Source of the DNA: Mesoaciditoga sp964503355
GTDB lineage: Bacteria; Thermotogota; Thermotogae; Mesoaciditogales; Mesoaciditogaceae
NCBI GenBank assembly: GCA_964503355.1
Contig: CAZCZS010000009.1
Span: forward strand, 1-36,080
Reading direction: 5' to 3'
Length of the DNA: 36,080 nt
Below, one piece after another: positions 14,895-22,097 of this stretch (positions within the stretch are counted from its first letter, which is position 1; each line of letters begins with the position of its first letter). Made by a program: the position numbers and the translations under genes. Below the pieces are notes generated by a model. The model searched no databases. It was not told the DNA's origin and worked only from the letters and a program-made list of their open reading frames with translations.

Positions 14895-16052
14895 TCATCT
14901 ATGAAAGAAACTTCTTTTCTTTTTCTTCAAATTTTCTCCCGATATCTCCGCATATCTTCTCAAAAGCTCTTCTTGTTCAGTTGTAAGAGAACGAGGTATT
15001 TCGACGTTAACTTTCACCACGTGATCTCCTCTATGCCTACCGTTAACTGAAGGAAATCCTTTTCCCTTTAAGCGAAAAACCGTTCCAGGCTGCGTGCCAG
15101 GTGGAATTTCTAATTCCTCTTTTCCCTCAATACCGTCTATTTCTATGACATCTCCGAGTGCCGCTTGGGCGAATGAGATGGTAACCTCGCTGTAGACATC
15201 TCTTCCTTCCCTTCTAAGACCGGCCGGCATATCCTTTATCCTTACTATTATGAAGAGATCACCGTAAGGACCGTTGTTATCGCCAACATGTCCGCCGTTT
15301 GCGACTCTCATTCTTCCACCATCTTCAACACCGGCTGGTATTTTCACTTTTATCTTTCTTTTCTTCGTGATCTTACCGTGACCACCACAAACTGGACATT
15401 TTTCGGATATTATCCTTCCGGTTCCTCCACACATATCGCACGTCGTTTGGGTTGTCATTATGCCAAACAAAGTTCTTTGTTGAACGGTGACAACACCGCT
15501 TCCATGACATTTTGGACACGTTCTAAAAGCCGTTCCGTTTTTCGCTCCCGTACCGTTACACGCCGGACATGTTTCGTATCTCGTGTACTCTATTTCCTTG
15601 GTTGTGCCATATAGAGCGTCTTTTACGTCGATCCACACCGTCGTGTATATATCTTCTCCTTTTGTGGCACGATTTCTGTTCGATCTTCTCGAGCTTCTAC
15701 TTTCTTGACCGAAGAACGTACCGATGATATCTTCCAAATCTTCAAAAGGATTACTTCCAAATGGATTTTCTCCGAATGGATTTTCTCCAAATGGACTTCC
15801 ACCACTCCACCCTTGTGAGGTACCAGGATGTCCAACGTATCCGAACTTATCGTATTGAGCACGCTTTTGTGGATCTGAAAGGATCTCATACGCCTCTCTT
15901 ATTTCCTTGAATTTTTCTTCGGCTTGAGCTTTGTCTTCTTTGTGAAGATCCGGGTGCCATTTTTTAACCAATTCTTTGTACGCCTTTTTTATCTCCTCAG
16001 TAGAGGCGTTTCTCGGTACCCCCAGCACCTCATAATAATCTTTTTTTGCCAT
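14895..16052 (-). CDS. dnaJ: Chaperone DnaJ
   Basis: Type I J-protein co-chaperone that stimulates DnaK ATPase and presents substrates. In order: the J domain (1-70) with the HPD motif (KKWHPDLH), a glycine/phenylalanine region with tandem G[ES]NPF units, a zinc domain with four CxxCxGxG repeats (CPACNGTG, CPKCHGSG, CDMCGGTG, CPVCGGHG), and the C-terminal substrate domains ending in a basic tail. The frame is open to a TTG at 16058 inside the grpE stop, but ATG 16052 (MAKKDYYEVLG) is the family start. It is the last gene of the hrcA-grpE-dnaJ operon; dnaK is not in the window. Its end is two bases from the convergent M23 peptidase gene. Confidence 0.98.
   Translation of the reverse strand: MAKKDYYEVLGVPRNASTEEIKKAYKELVKKWHPDLHKEDKAQAEEKFKEIREAYEILSDPQKRAQYDKFGYVGHPGTSQGWSGGSPFGENPFGENPFGSNPFEDLEDIIGTFFGQESRSSRRSNRNRATKGEDIYTTVWIDVKDALYGTTKEIEYTRYETCPACNGTGAKNGTAFRTCPKCHGSGVVTVQQRTLFGIMTTQTTCDMCGGTGRIISEKCPVCGGHGKITKKRKIKVKIPAGVEDGGRMRVANGGHVGDNNGPYGDLFIIVRIKDMPAGLRREGRDVYSEVTISFAQAALGDVIEIDGIEGKEELEIPPGTQPGTVFRLKGKGFPSVNGRHRGDHVVKVNVEIPRSLTTEQEELLRRYAEISGENLKKKKRSFFHR
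15748..15800 (-). repeat. In-frame 15-base tandem repeat in the dnaJ Gly/Phe region
   Basis: Three full units (15748-15762, 15763-15777, 15778-15792) plus a partial one encode successive GSNPF, GENPF and GENPF steps on the minus strand. The second and third units differ at one base, so they are a recent duplication. Copy number should vary between strains. Confidence 0.75.
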
Positions 16053-16054
16053 TT

Positions 16055-16654
16055 TCAATCACCATCTTTTTCCTCATTTCCAGAAGTTCGATCGTTTTTA
16101 TCTCCTTCTTTTTCGGATACGTTGGCTTTATGAACGGCAACCTTTACCTTTGCCGGTCTTATAAGTCTTGAACGGAATTTGTACCCTTTTTGGACGACTT
16201 CGACTATATCCCAATCTTCATGTATGGAACTTTCCACCCTTTCAACGGCATCGTGATCGAAGGGATCGAATTTTCCTTTGCTTTCTATCTCTTTCAATCC
16301 CTCTGATATCAGTATGTCTTTGAATTTGTTGTATATTATTTTCAAGGCATCGTATTCCAACGATTTCTTATCCGAGAAATTTTCCAGCAAGCGCTCCATA
16401 TCGTCGAGAACGTAGATCAGCTCCTCGACGATTTTCTTGTTTGCGTAATCCACAGCATCTTTTATTTCCTCGTCTTTTTCCTTTCTAAGGTTTTCAAGGG
16501 CGGCTTTACTCCTTTTTGCATAATCTTCAAGCTCTTTTGATCTTTGCAAACACTCTTCAAGCTCTTTTTTCAGTTTTTCCCTGGAGGAACTCTTTTCTTT
16601 CTTTTTATCTGAAACTTTGCTTTCATTTTCTTTTTTGACTTTCTTTTCGCTCAT
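16055..16654 (-). CDS. grpE: Nucleotide exchange factor GrpE
   Basis: Exchanges ADP for ATP on DnaK. Counted from ATG 16654 (199 residues): a very lysine/glutamate-rich N-terminal tail, a long coiled-coil (LKKELEECLQRSKELEDYAKRS, pattern), and the C-terminal beta domain with FDPFDHDAVE and DWDIVEVVQKGYKFRSRLIRPAKVKV. The frame is open to 16684 within hrcA; GAGGTG six bases before ATG 16654 makes that start likely. The charged tail of about 30 residues is longer than in many GrpE proteins. It lies between hrcA and dnaJ; its TGA is three bases before the dnaJ start. Confidence 0.97.
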   Translation of the reverse strand: MSEKKVKKENESKVSDKKKEKSSSREKLKKELEECLQRSKELEDYAKRSKAALENLRKEKDEEIKDAVDYANKKIVEELIYVLDDMERLLENFSDKKSLEYDALKIIYNKFKDILISEGLKEIESKGKFDPFDHDAVERVESSIHEDWDIVEVVQKGYKFRSRLIRPAKVKVAVHKANVSEKEGDKNDRTSGNEEKDGD

Positions 16655-16664
16655 CTTCATCACC

Positions 16665-17699
16665 TCACTTTTGTATTCTTCCAAGCCTTGATAAGAATGT
16701 GAGCATCTCCGTTAGACGGTTGCCAACGTATCTCGTCGTTGAAATCGCCTTTTGATAGTCTATCGCTTTTGCACCGATAGCCAGCACGATTCCGATCACC
16801 TCATCGTTTATCTTGTACGGTGCAATGAAAGAAGAGAAATCGTTCATTCCACTTTGAGGATGCTCACTTCCAACGAAAACGGATGGTTTTTCTATTTTTC
16901 CAAATTTTTCCAAAAATGCGTAAAAACTCTTTGGAGATTCCAAAATAGAGACGAGTTTCCTCAAACTTCTTTGTTCTATTAAATCGTCGGAAATCAAGTT
17001 TTCCAATCCCCTTATGACGTACGTTTCTGCACTGGATTCCTCTATTATACTTCTTAAAATATCAAAAACGCTTTCAACACTTGTACCTTTCCATTTTCTT
17101 AGAGCCTCAGGATCTTTTAAGCGTGCTTTTATATCTTCCACACTTCTTCCGACTAACGAAGCGTTTAATAGCTTTTCAACATTTTTCAAAGATTTTTCGT
17201 CCATTTTTTCGATGACAGTTTGAGTGTCGACCATACCTATTTCGGTTATCAACACCACTGTGATATAATCATCTGAGGTTTTGTGAAGTCTTATCGCCTT
17301 TATCTTCAATATATCCGTGCGTGGTTTCGTTATCACGCTGACTATTGGCAAGGTGTGTGAAAGTAAAACGGCAGCGTGATTGATCAGCGTGTTCACGTTG
17401 AGTTGTGGATAATTCGTAAAGGCATCGACGTTTTTTGACGTGTTGGTGTTTTCAAGTATCTCTGAAATTGATTCTATGTAAAAACGGTATCCTTTATCCG
17501 TTGGAACTCTCCCAGAGGAAGTGTGAATGTGATGCACGTAACCCAAATATTCCAATTTTTTCAGATCATTACGAATCGTAGCACTGCTGTAGGAAATATC
17601 AGTGCTTTCAAGTACTCTGGAAGAGCTAACCGGTTTTCGATTTTGAATGTATTCGTTCACAACACAAAATAGAACTTTTTCCTGTCTTTTGTTCAGCAT
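16665..17699 (-). CDS. hrcA: Heat-inducible transcription repressor HrcA
   Basis: Binds CIRCE operators to repress class I heat-shock genes. Counted from ATG 17699 (344 residues): an N-terminal winged helix (about 1-75; KRQEKVLFCVVNEYI, SSATIRNDLKKLEYLGYVHHIHTSSGRVPTDKGYRFYI by pattern) and a GAF-like C-terminal domain ending in the family-typical ATTRYVGNRLTEML-like segment. GTG 17708 is also in frame, but AGGTG six bases before ATG 17699 supports the shorter form. First gene of hrcA-grpE-dnaJ, directly downstream of a perfect CIRCE, so autoregulated. Confidence 0.97.
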   Translation of the reverse strand: MLNKRQEKVLFCVVNEYIQNRKPVSSSRVLESTDISYSSATIRNDLKKLEYLGYVHHIHTSSGRVPTDKGYRFYIESISEILENTNTSKNVDAFTNYPQLNVNTLINHAAVLLSHTLPIVSVITKPRTDILKIKAIRLHKTSDDYITVVLITEIGMVDTQTVIEKMDEKSLKNVEKLLNASLVGRSVEDIKARLKDPEALRKWKGTSVESVFDILRSIIEESSAETYVIRGLENLISDDLIEQRSLRKLVSILESPKSFYAFLEKFGKIEKPSVFVGSEHPQSGMNDFSSFIAPYKINDEVIGIVLAIGAKAIDYQKAISTTRYVGNRLTEMLTFLSRLGRIQK

Positions 17700-17711
17700 T
17701 TCGATCACCTC

Positions 17712-17738
17712 TTAGCACTCTTAACATTAGAGTGCTAA
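17712..17738. promoter_or_regulatory. CIRCE operator
   Basis: TTAGCACTC, nine bases, GAGTGCTAA: both arms match the CIRCE consensus at every position. It lies between the hrcA promoter and the hrcA start, overlapping the predicted transcription start, which is the classic site for HrcA repression. The divergent PAP2 gene starts only 46 bases away and may feel it too. Confidence 0.97.
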
Positions 17739-17742
17739 TAAT

Positions 17743-17772
17743 ATGGTACTACATTTGTTGGCATTTTGTCAA
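17743..17772 (-). promoter_or_regulatory. Promoter of the hrcA-grpE-dnaJ operon
   Basis: On the minus strand a consensus TTGACA (17767-17772) is followed after 18 bases by TACCAT (17743-17748). The CIRCE operator begins four bases further downstream. Confidence 0.6.
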
Positions 17773-17783
17773 GTGAGGGAGTG

Positions 17784-18437
17784 ATGATTTTGAAACGCAA
17801 CTTTGGAAGATATTTCTGGATTTCAATGAGTTTATTTGCGCTGGGAATTTTTCTGGGGTTTGCGGAAAAATTTGGATGGGTGCAAGGATTTAACGTTGCC
17901 AGTGTTAAAGCGGCTGAGGGTATGCGAAACTCGTTTTTTACGCCATATTTCATGGCGGTGGCCAAGTACACGGGCACGGTTTACGATATAGCCGTTGGAC
18001 TTGTCATCGTCGTCGCGCTGGCCCTTTTGAAAAGATGGAAAGAACCTTTGGAATTGTTTCTTTCCTTGATCTTCGCAGGCGCATCTGTTGAAATAATGAA
18101 GATGTTGTACAGAATACCAAGACCGGATTTCTCGCAACTGGTGCCGGAAAGCTCTTTTTCCTATCCAAGTGGACATTCGGTGGGCGCTTTTGCACTTTAC
18201 GGTTTGTTGGCTTACATGATAATCAAATCAAAACTTCCAAAAGCCGTTTCATGGACGTTGGCACTTTTGATCTCCATCTTCATCGCCTCCATTCTTTACG
18301 ATAGACTTTACGTTGGAGTTCACTGGGGAACCGATGTGATAGGTGGAGGAATAATAGGATTGGCCTGTATGATCTTGGCCATTGGAATATCGCAAAATTG
18401 GAAAAGTCCTTCAGAAAAAGAGAAGGCTAATTCATGA
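17784..18437 (+). CDS. PAP2-family membrane phosphatase
   Basis: A 217-residue polytopic membrane protein of the type 2 phosphatidic acid phosphatase family. The three-part acid phosphatase signature is present: K106 to R112-P113 (KMLYRIPRP), YPSGH at 127-131 and the third motif with R174, H180 and D184 (YDRLYVGVHWGTD). It likely hydrolyses a lipid phosphate such as undecaprenyl pyrophosphate or phosphatidylglycerophosphate; the substrate cannot be told. The first ATG of the frame is 17784, with GAGG five bases before GAGTG-ATG; TTG 17790 is an alternative. It is divergent from hrcA and shares ATGA with the following pseudouridine synthase gene. Confidence 0.9.
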   Translation: MILKRNFGRYFWISMSLFALGIFLGFAEKFGWVQGFNVASVKAAEGMRNSFFTPYFMAVAKYTGTVYDIAVGLVIVVALALLKRWKEPLELFLSLIFAGASVEIMKMLYRIPRPDFSQLVPESSFSYPSGHSVGAFALYGLLAYMIIKSKLPKAVSWTLALLISIFIASILYDRLYVGVHWGTDVIGGGIIGLACMILAIGISQNWKSPSEKEKANS

Positions 18438-19321
18438 GATTTTACTTCACGCAAATACGATCAGATCGTGAGAATGAAAGACTCGATAAATTTCTGAGAA
18501 GAACCTACCCGGAAATTCGCCTCTCCGCGATTCAGAAATTCATACGTTCCGGGAAGGTATTGGTTGATGGAGAAAGGGTAAAAAACGGCTCATTCCGTCT
18601 AACGATCGGGCAAGAGGTTCTTGTCAAAGTTGCTGGAAATCAAGATGAAATAAAACAAAGATATGGGAGGATTCCTCCTGAACACGTTCCGCTGAATATG
18701 GAATTGGACGTGATCTACGAAGATGAATACATGTTGGCCATAAACAAACCGGTGGGAATTCCTGTACAACCCGGCACAAAAACGTTCAACAATTCCATAT
18801 ACAACGCCCTTTTAAGCTACAATTCGGAATTCTATCTTGTGCATAGGCTGGATAAATACACCTCAGGAGTGCTTCTCGTTTCGAAGGAATATGAATTCAC
18901 AAAATTCTTGACAGAGCTTTTTCGCTCCCATAAAATGAAGAAAAGATATCTCGCATTGGTTTATGGATTGATAAGAGGAAATTTAAAGATAAAAGAACCT
19001 CTTGACGGAAAAGAAGCGATCACCTTTGTAAAACCTCTCGAATTCTTCAACGGCTACACGCTGTTGAGTGTGGAAATTCTCACCGGGAGAAAACACCAAA
19101 TCAGAAGGCATTTAGCATTCAACGAAAGTCCCGTGGTGGGAGACGATATCTATGGCGATATCGAAAAAAACAAGGAATTCAAAAACAAGTACGGTCTTGA
19201 AGGATACTTTCTCCATTGTTCAAAGATATCCTTTGTTCATCCAAAGAACAAAAAGATCGTAGAGATAGAGGCTTCCTTGCCTTTAAAACGTAAAAAAATT
19301 TTAGATGAACTCGCCAGATGA
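18434..19321 (+). CDS. RluA-family pseudouridine synthase
   Basis: Isomerises uridine to pseudouridine in rRNA or tRNA. The 295-residue protein has an N-terminal S4 RNA-binding domain (about 15-70; ERLDKFLRRTYPEIRLSAIQKFIRSGKVLVDG, pattern) and the RluA catalytic domain with HRLDKYTSGVLL at 137-148, D140 being the catalytic aspartate. GRKHQIRRHL further on is the usual RluA-type C-terminal motif. The closest role is RluC/RluD-like modification of 23S rRNA, but the exact target uridine is unknown. It overlaps the PAP2 gene by four bases. Confidence 0.93.
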   Translation: MRFYFTQIRSDRENERLDKFLRRTYPEIRLSAIQKFIRSGKVLVDGERVKNGSFRLTIGQEVLVKVAGNQDEIKQRYGRIPPEHVPLNMELDVIYEDEYMLAINKPVGIPVQPGTKTFNNSIYNALLSYNSEFYLVHRLDKYTSGVLLVSKEYEFTKFLTELFRSHKMKKRYLALVYGLIRGNLKIKEPLDGKEAITFVKPLEFFNGYTLLSVEILTGRKHQIRRHLAFNESPVVGDDIYGDIEKNKEFKNKYGLEGYFLHCSKISFVHPKNKKIVEIEASLPLKRKKILDELAR

Positions 19322-19357
19322 CCCTTTCAACGAAGTGCGAGGTGAGAAAGATTTTAT

Positions 19358-19555
19358 TCAAAGAAATGTTGCCACAAGTAGAAGAGAGGAAAGTACTATT
19401 CCCGTAATAGAAAATATCAAATAAACGTAGAGGCTTTTCTTACCCTCTATCATTTTTGAACTTTTTTTATCGAAGTTCTTCAAAAGAAATACGCTCCATC
19501 CTCCTAAAATAAGCGAAGAAAGAAGCGTAACAACGTAAAAGATCAAGAGTATCAT
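19358..19555 (-). CDS. Small two-helix membrane protein of unknown function
   Basis: The 65-residue product has two hydrophobic segments (about 2-24, LLIFYVVTLLSSLILGGWSVF, and 43-63, LYVYLIFSITGIVLSSLLLV, both given by pattern) joined by a basic loop (KNFDKKSSKMIEGKK). A ribosome site AAGGA lies seven bases before the ATG. It begins just after the HU terminator on the same strand, so it may be expressed by read-through or from its own promoter. No family recognised; small size lowers certainty, but start signals and composition look genuine. Confidence 0.6.
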   Translation of the reverse strand: MILLIFYVVTLLSSLILGGWSVFLLKNFDKKSSKMIEGKKSLYVYLIFSITGIVLSSLLLVATFL

Positions 19556-19572
19556 TTTCCATTCCTTCTCAT

Positions 19573-19598
19573 AAAAGCGCGCCCACGGCGCGCTTTTT
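19573..19598 (-). terminator. Rho-independent terminator after the HU gene
   Basis: GCGCGCC (19577-19583) and GGCGCGC (19587-19593) form a seven-pair GC stem with the three-base loop CAC, flanked by A's on the left and T's on the right. In the minus direction it ends in TTTTATG just after the HU stop; it can also act on the plus strand. Confidence 0.9.
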
Positions 19599-19603
19599 AT
19601 AAA

Positions 19604-19876
19604 TTATTGAACCTTGTCCTTCAAAGCCTTTCCGGGGCGGAATTTTGGAACCTTTCTTGCCGCGATCTTTATCTTCTTTCCAGTTTGTGGATTTCTTCCT
19701 TCCCTTGCGGCTCTCTTGGAAACCTCGAACGTTCCGAATCCGACGAGTTGGACTTTTTCTCCCTTTTCAAGAGCTTTTGTGATCGCATCTGTTATTCCCT
19801 CGAGAATTTCCTTGACTTCCTTTTTGTGGTATCCGGTTTCTTCAGAAACTTGATCCACCAATTCCTTCTTGTTCAT
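19604..19876 (-). CDS. hup: DNA-binding protein HU
   Basis: Histone-like nucleoid protein of 90 residues, usual HU length. It starts MNKKELVDQVSEETGYHKKEV; the dimer core VQLVGFGTFEV and the DNA-contacting arm with GRNPQTGKKI and KVPKFRPGKALKDKV are all present. Frame extends upstream without a start signal; AGGGGG seven bases before ATG 19876 fixes the start. It is monocistronic: promoter at 19981-20008 and strong terminator at 19573-19598. Confidence 0.97.
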   Translation of the reverse strand: MNKKELVDQVSEETGYHKKEVKEILEGITDAITKALEKGEKVQLVGFGTFEVSKRAAREGRNPQTGKKIKIAARKVPKFRPGKALKDKVQ

Positions 19877-19980
19877 ACAATTTCCCCCTTTCCTCAATGA
19901 GGTGAGTGTTTTTAAAAAGCAACGTACGCTTTTCAGACTTTTAAAATCAGCGCTAATTAGCTTTTTTACGCTTCTTCCAA

Positions 19981-20008
19981 AATATACACCAAAATTCAAT
20001 ACATTCAA
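19981..20008 (-). promoter_or_regulatory. Promoter of the HU gene
   Basis: On the minus strand TTGAAT (20003-20008) and TATATT (19981-19986) are spaced by 16 bases, about 105 bases before the ATG. The long leader of about 97 bases contains short A/T runs but no clear structure. Confidence 0.5.
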
Positions 20009-20010
20009 AA

Positions 20011-20130
20011 TACCATGGTTATGGTAAAAATGGAAATTACATGAGAAAATAGGAGATATTGTAAGATTTTGGACTGTAAACCTATAAAATCGCCTATAAA
20101 CTTCTAAAATAGACTATTTTGCGCTATTTT
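20011..20130. repeat. AT-rich spacer with clustered small repeats between HU and the amino-sugar operon
   Basis: TACCAT-GGTT-ATGGTA (20011-20026) is a perfect inverted repeat just upstream of the HU -35 box. At 20081-20130 the DNA is built from steps of roughly 10-12 bases: CCTATAAA twice (20081, 20093), AAAATAG-A-CTATTTT (20106-20120, perfect palindrome), then a second CTATTTT (20124-20130). No gene lies here. The repeats could be protein-binding sites or simply AT-rich drift. Confidence 0.4.
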
Positions 20131-20149
20131 CGGATTTGACTTTTTTGAT

Positions 20150-20178
20150 GGAATAAAAATACCCCGAAAATACGGGGC
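20150..20178 (-). terminator. Rho-independent terminator of the amino-sugar operon
   Basis: In the minus direction CCCCG (20173-20177 complement) and CGGGG (20162-20166 complement) form a five-pair GC stem around a six-base loop TATTTT. TATTTTTATT follows. It lies about 20 bases after the aldolase stop codon. Confidence 0.85.
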
Positions 20179-20199
20179 TAAAGATCACATTTTCAATTC

Positions 20200-21138
20200 C
20201 TATGGGAGCACTTCCACATTTTCAATCCCGTTAAAATATGGTGTCTTAAAAAAGGGAGTTGCCTCTGAGGAGTTTATCTTCAAAAGTTCAAGATTGTAAA
20301 CTCCGGTGCTTTTCAGATGTAAATCCATCAATTCTGGTGTTTCTATGTATTTAGGAGCACCTTTCCATATCACTCTACCTGCGAGAAATCCCGAAGCGCC
20401 TATTTGACAATTCCATTTCAATATATCTTTAAATTCTTCAACGTCCATGCCTCCACTGAGAATTACCCATGGTTTTCCATTTGAAAATTCGTAGACGTCA
20501 TCCCTTTTCAAATTGAATCCGGAGTTTCTCACTATCGGTTCAACTTTAAACATATCCACAGCGTATTTTTCATCACTAAACGTCTTCATCGCCTTCAATA
20601 TTGCTTTTTCCTTATGGCTTTCTGTACCGTAAGTGAGGATTTCCAAAATGTAGAGTATATCCTCTTTTTTACAAATTTCTCCCATCTCTTCAACCAATTT
20701 CATTTGATGGCTTTTCGTTTTTTGTGAAGAATCGTCTGACCAGTAAATAAGGAGTTTAACGGCATCTATCCCTTTTTTCTTGGCAAACGTTGCAACATCG
20801 CTACGATATAATTCACTTAAACGATCCGAAGTGCTTTCTTCGTCGGTAATGTAGCCGCTTTTTTCCGCAGATAGGATGATACCTGTGTTATGAAAAATGT
20901 ACTTCAGATTTGATGGGAAGCCGTATTCACCATCGATCAAAACCGCCGTAACTTTATCAGATAAGGTGCTTAATATGGCTCGTTTTACATTTACAAGATC
21001 TTCATCTTCAAAATTTCCCTTTTGCTCTTTTATCATCTTCTTGAGTGAATTTCTTTGGTCTAGAGCCAACATTTGAAATTGTCCAAGATCGTTGGATATC
21101 TTCATAAAACCTCTGAATTTACCCACGCTTATTTTCAT
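20200..21138 (-). CDS. Tagatose 1,6-bisphosphate aldolase-like protein (LacD family)
   Basis: A class I aldolase of the DeoC/LacD family, 312 residues, likely cleaving tagatose 1,6-bisphosphate (or a related ketose phosphate) to triose phosphates. Visible: LALDQRNSLKK at 24-34, VKLLIYW at 127-133, DMFKVEPIV at 195-203 with K198 in the position of the LacD Schiff-base lysine, ILSGGMD at 227-232 and GASGFLAGRVIW at 247-258 for phosphate binding. AGGAGG eight bases upstream supports the start, which lies 20 bases inside the kinase gene. Last gene of the operon. With the SIS deaminase it fits a galactosamine route (tagatose 6-phosphate), but no tagatose-6-phosphate kinase is present here. A sulfofructose-phosphate aldolase is the main alternative in this family. 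Confidence 0.85.
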   Translation of the reverse strand: MKISVGKFRGFMKISNDLGQFQMLALDQRNSLKKMIKEQKGNFEDEDLVNVKRAILSTLSDKVTAVLIDGEYGFPSNLKYIFHNTGIILSAEKSGYITDEESTSDRLSELYRSDVATFAKKKGIDAVKLLIYWSDDSSQKTKSHQMKLVEEMGEICKKEDILYILEILTYGTESHKEKAILKAMKTFSDEKYAVDMFKVEPIVRNSGFNLKRDDVYEFSNGKPWVILSGGMDVEEFKDILKWNCQIGASGFLAGRVIWKGAPKYIETPELMDLHLKSTGVYNLELLKINSSEATPFFKTPYFNGIENVEVLP

Positions 21139-22096
21139 TTTGAATTCCTCCTGATAATCCTTGATAGAATCTCTTCATTTCTTGATCATTTAAAAGTTTT
21201 TTAGCGGCCATTATGACAGCGCCTTGGTGAGGTTCAAAATCCCTTTCAAATAACATTATATCTTGTAAATTTTCAACGGCCTCTTTAAATTTTTCAGAAA
21301 TATATCTGCATTTAAATATTCCTCCTGCCGTGGAAAGAGGCATAGAATTGGTGAACTTCAACACTTTTCTTAATGCTTTAACGCTTTCAACGAGTTCATG
21401 AATAGCGGTATCCAATATCTCTTTTCCGACTTCAACATCTTCTTCAGCGGCTTTACATGCAACTTTTGAAAAATTCGCGATGTACTTACGAACGTTTGAA
21501 CCTTTACACCGACCAAGTATTTCAGTCAAATCCGATACCCCGGCGAATTCTTTTACCATATTCAAAAATTCCGTTTTGTTCAATCGTCCATCGTATTCTT
21601 TAAAAGCCTTTCTCAAGGTGAGCTGACCTATGAAATAACCACTTCCAAGATCTCCAACATGTTCACCCCATCCATCGATTCTGAATAAGTTATTATTTCC
21701 ATCCTTTGCCATTACCATTGCACCTGTTCCGGCCAAGAGAATTGCCCCTTTACTTTCGGGAAATGCCCCTTCTAGGGCGACCCTAACATCGTTGACCACG
21801 ATGAAAGATGAAACTCCCATATTCGATATGAACTCTTTTACCTTATCTTCTATCCCGACTCCATCACCGAACGCGGGTATTCCAAAACACGAAAAAGAAA
21901 GATCCTTCAAAGTGATCTCCGCTTTTTCAAGTGCTTCGTTTATGGCATTAGAAAGGTTTAAACGGAATTCTTCATCTGATTCGTTAAGAATATCTATGGA
22001 TCCAGAAACCCCTTTTCCCAGCTCTTTTCCGTATTCATCAACTATCGAAGCCAGAGTTTTGCTTCCTCCGCCATCCACTCCAAGGAAGTACCTCAC
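21119..22096 (-). CDS. BadF/BadG-type sugar kinase (N-acetylglucosamine kinase-like)
   Basis: A 325-residue ASKHA-fold protein with GVDGGGSKT at 6-14 (phosphate 1 loop), AILLAGTGAMVMAK near 119-132 (second phosphate loop) and WGEHVGDLGSGYFIG near 144-158, all typical of mammalian-NAGK-like amino-sugar kinases in sugar operons. It should phosphorylate an imported hexosamine or N-acetylhexosamine at O6 in the cytoplasm, which fits ABC import of the free sugar. Start is GTG 22096, one base after the SIS stop and without a strong ribosome site, so it is probably translationally coupled. Which sugar it prefers is unknown. Confidence 0.85.
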   Translation of the reverse strand: MRYFLGVDGGGSKTLASIVDEYGKELGKGVSGSIDILNESDEEFRLNLSNAINEALEKAEITLKDLSFSCFGIPAFGDGVGIEDKVKEFISNMGVSSFIVVNDVRVALEGAFPESKGAILLAGTGAMVMAKDGNNNLFRIDGWGEHVGDLGSGYFIGQLTLRKAFKEYDGRLNKTEFLNMVKEFAGVSDLTEILGRCKGSNVRKYIANFSKVACKAAEEDVEVGKEILDTAIHELVESVKALRKVLKFTNSMPLSTAGGIFKCRYISEKFKEAVENLQDIMLFERDFEPHQGAVIMAAKKLLNDQEMKRFYQGLSGGIQNENKRG

Positions 22097-22097
22097 T

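Noticed and set aside
15748..15800. Tandem repeat considered as a CRISPR-like array
   Set aside because: Units are 15 bases, directly adjacent without spacers, and code for the dnaJ G/F linker.
19877..20008. N-terminal extension of HU by 44 codons
   Set aside because: HU proteins are about 90 residues and the ribosome site lies before ATG 19876; the extension overlaps the likely promoter.
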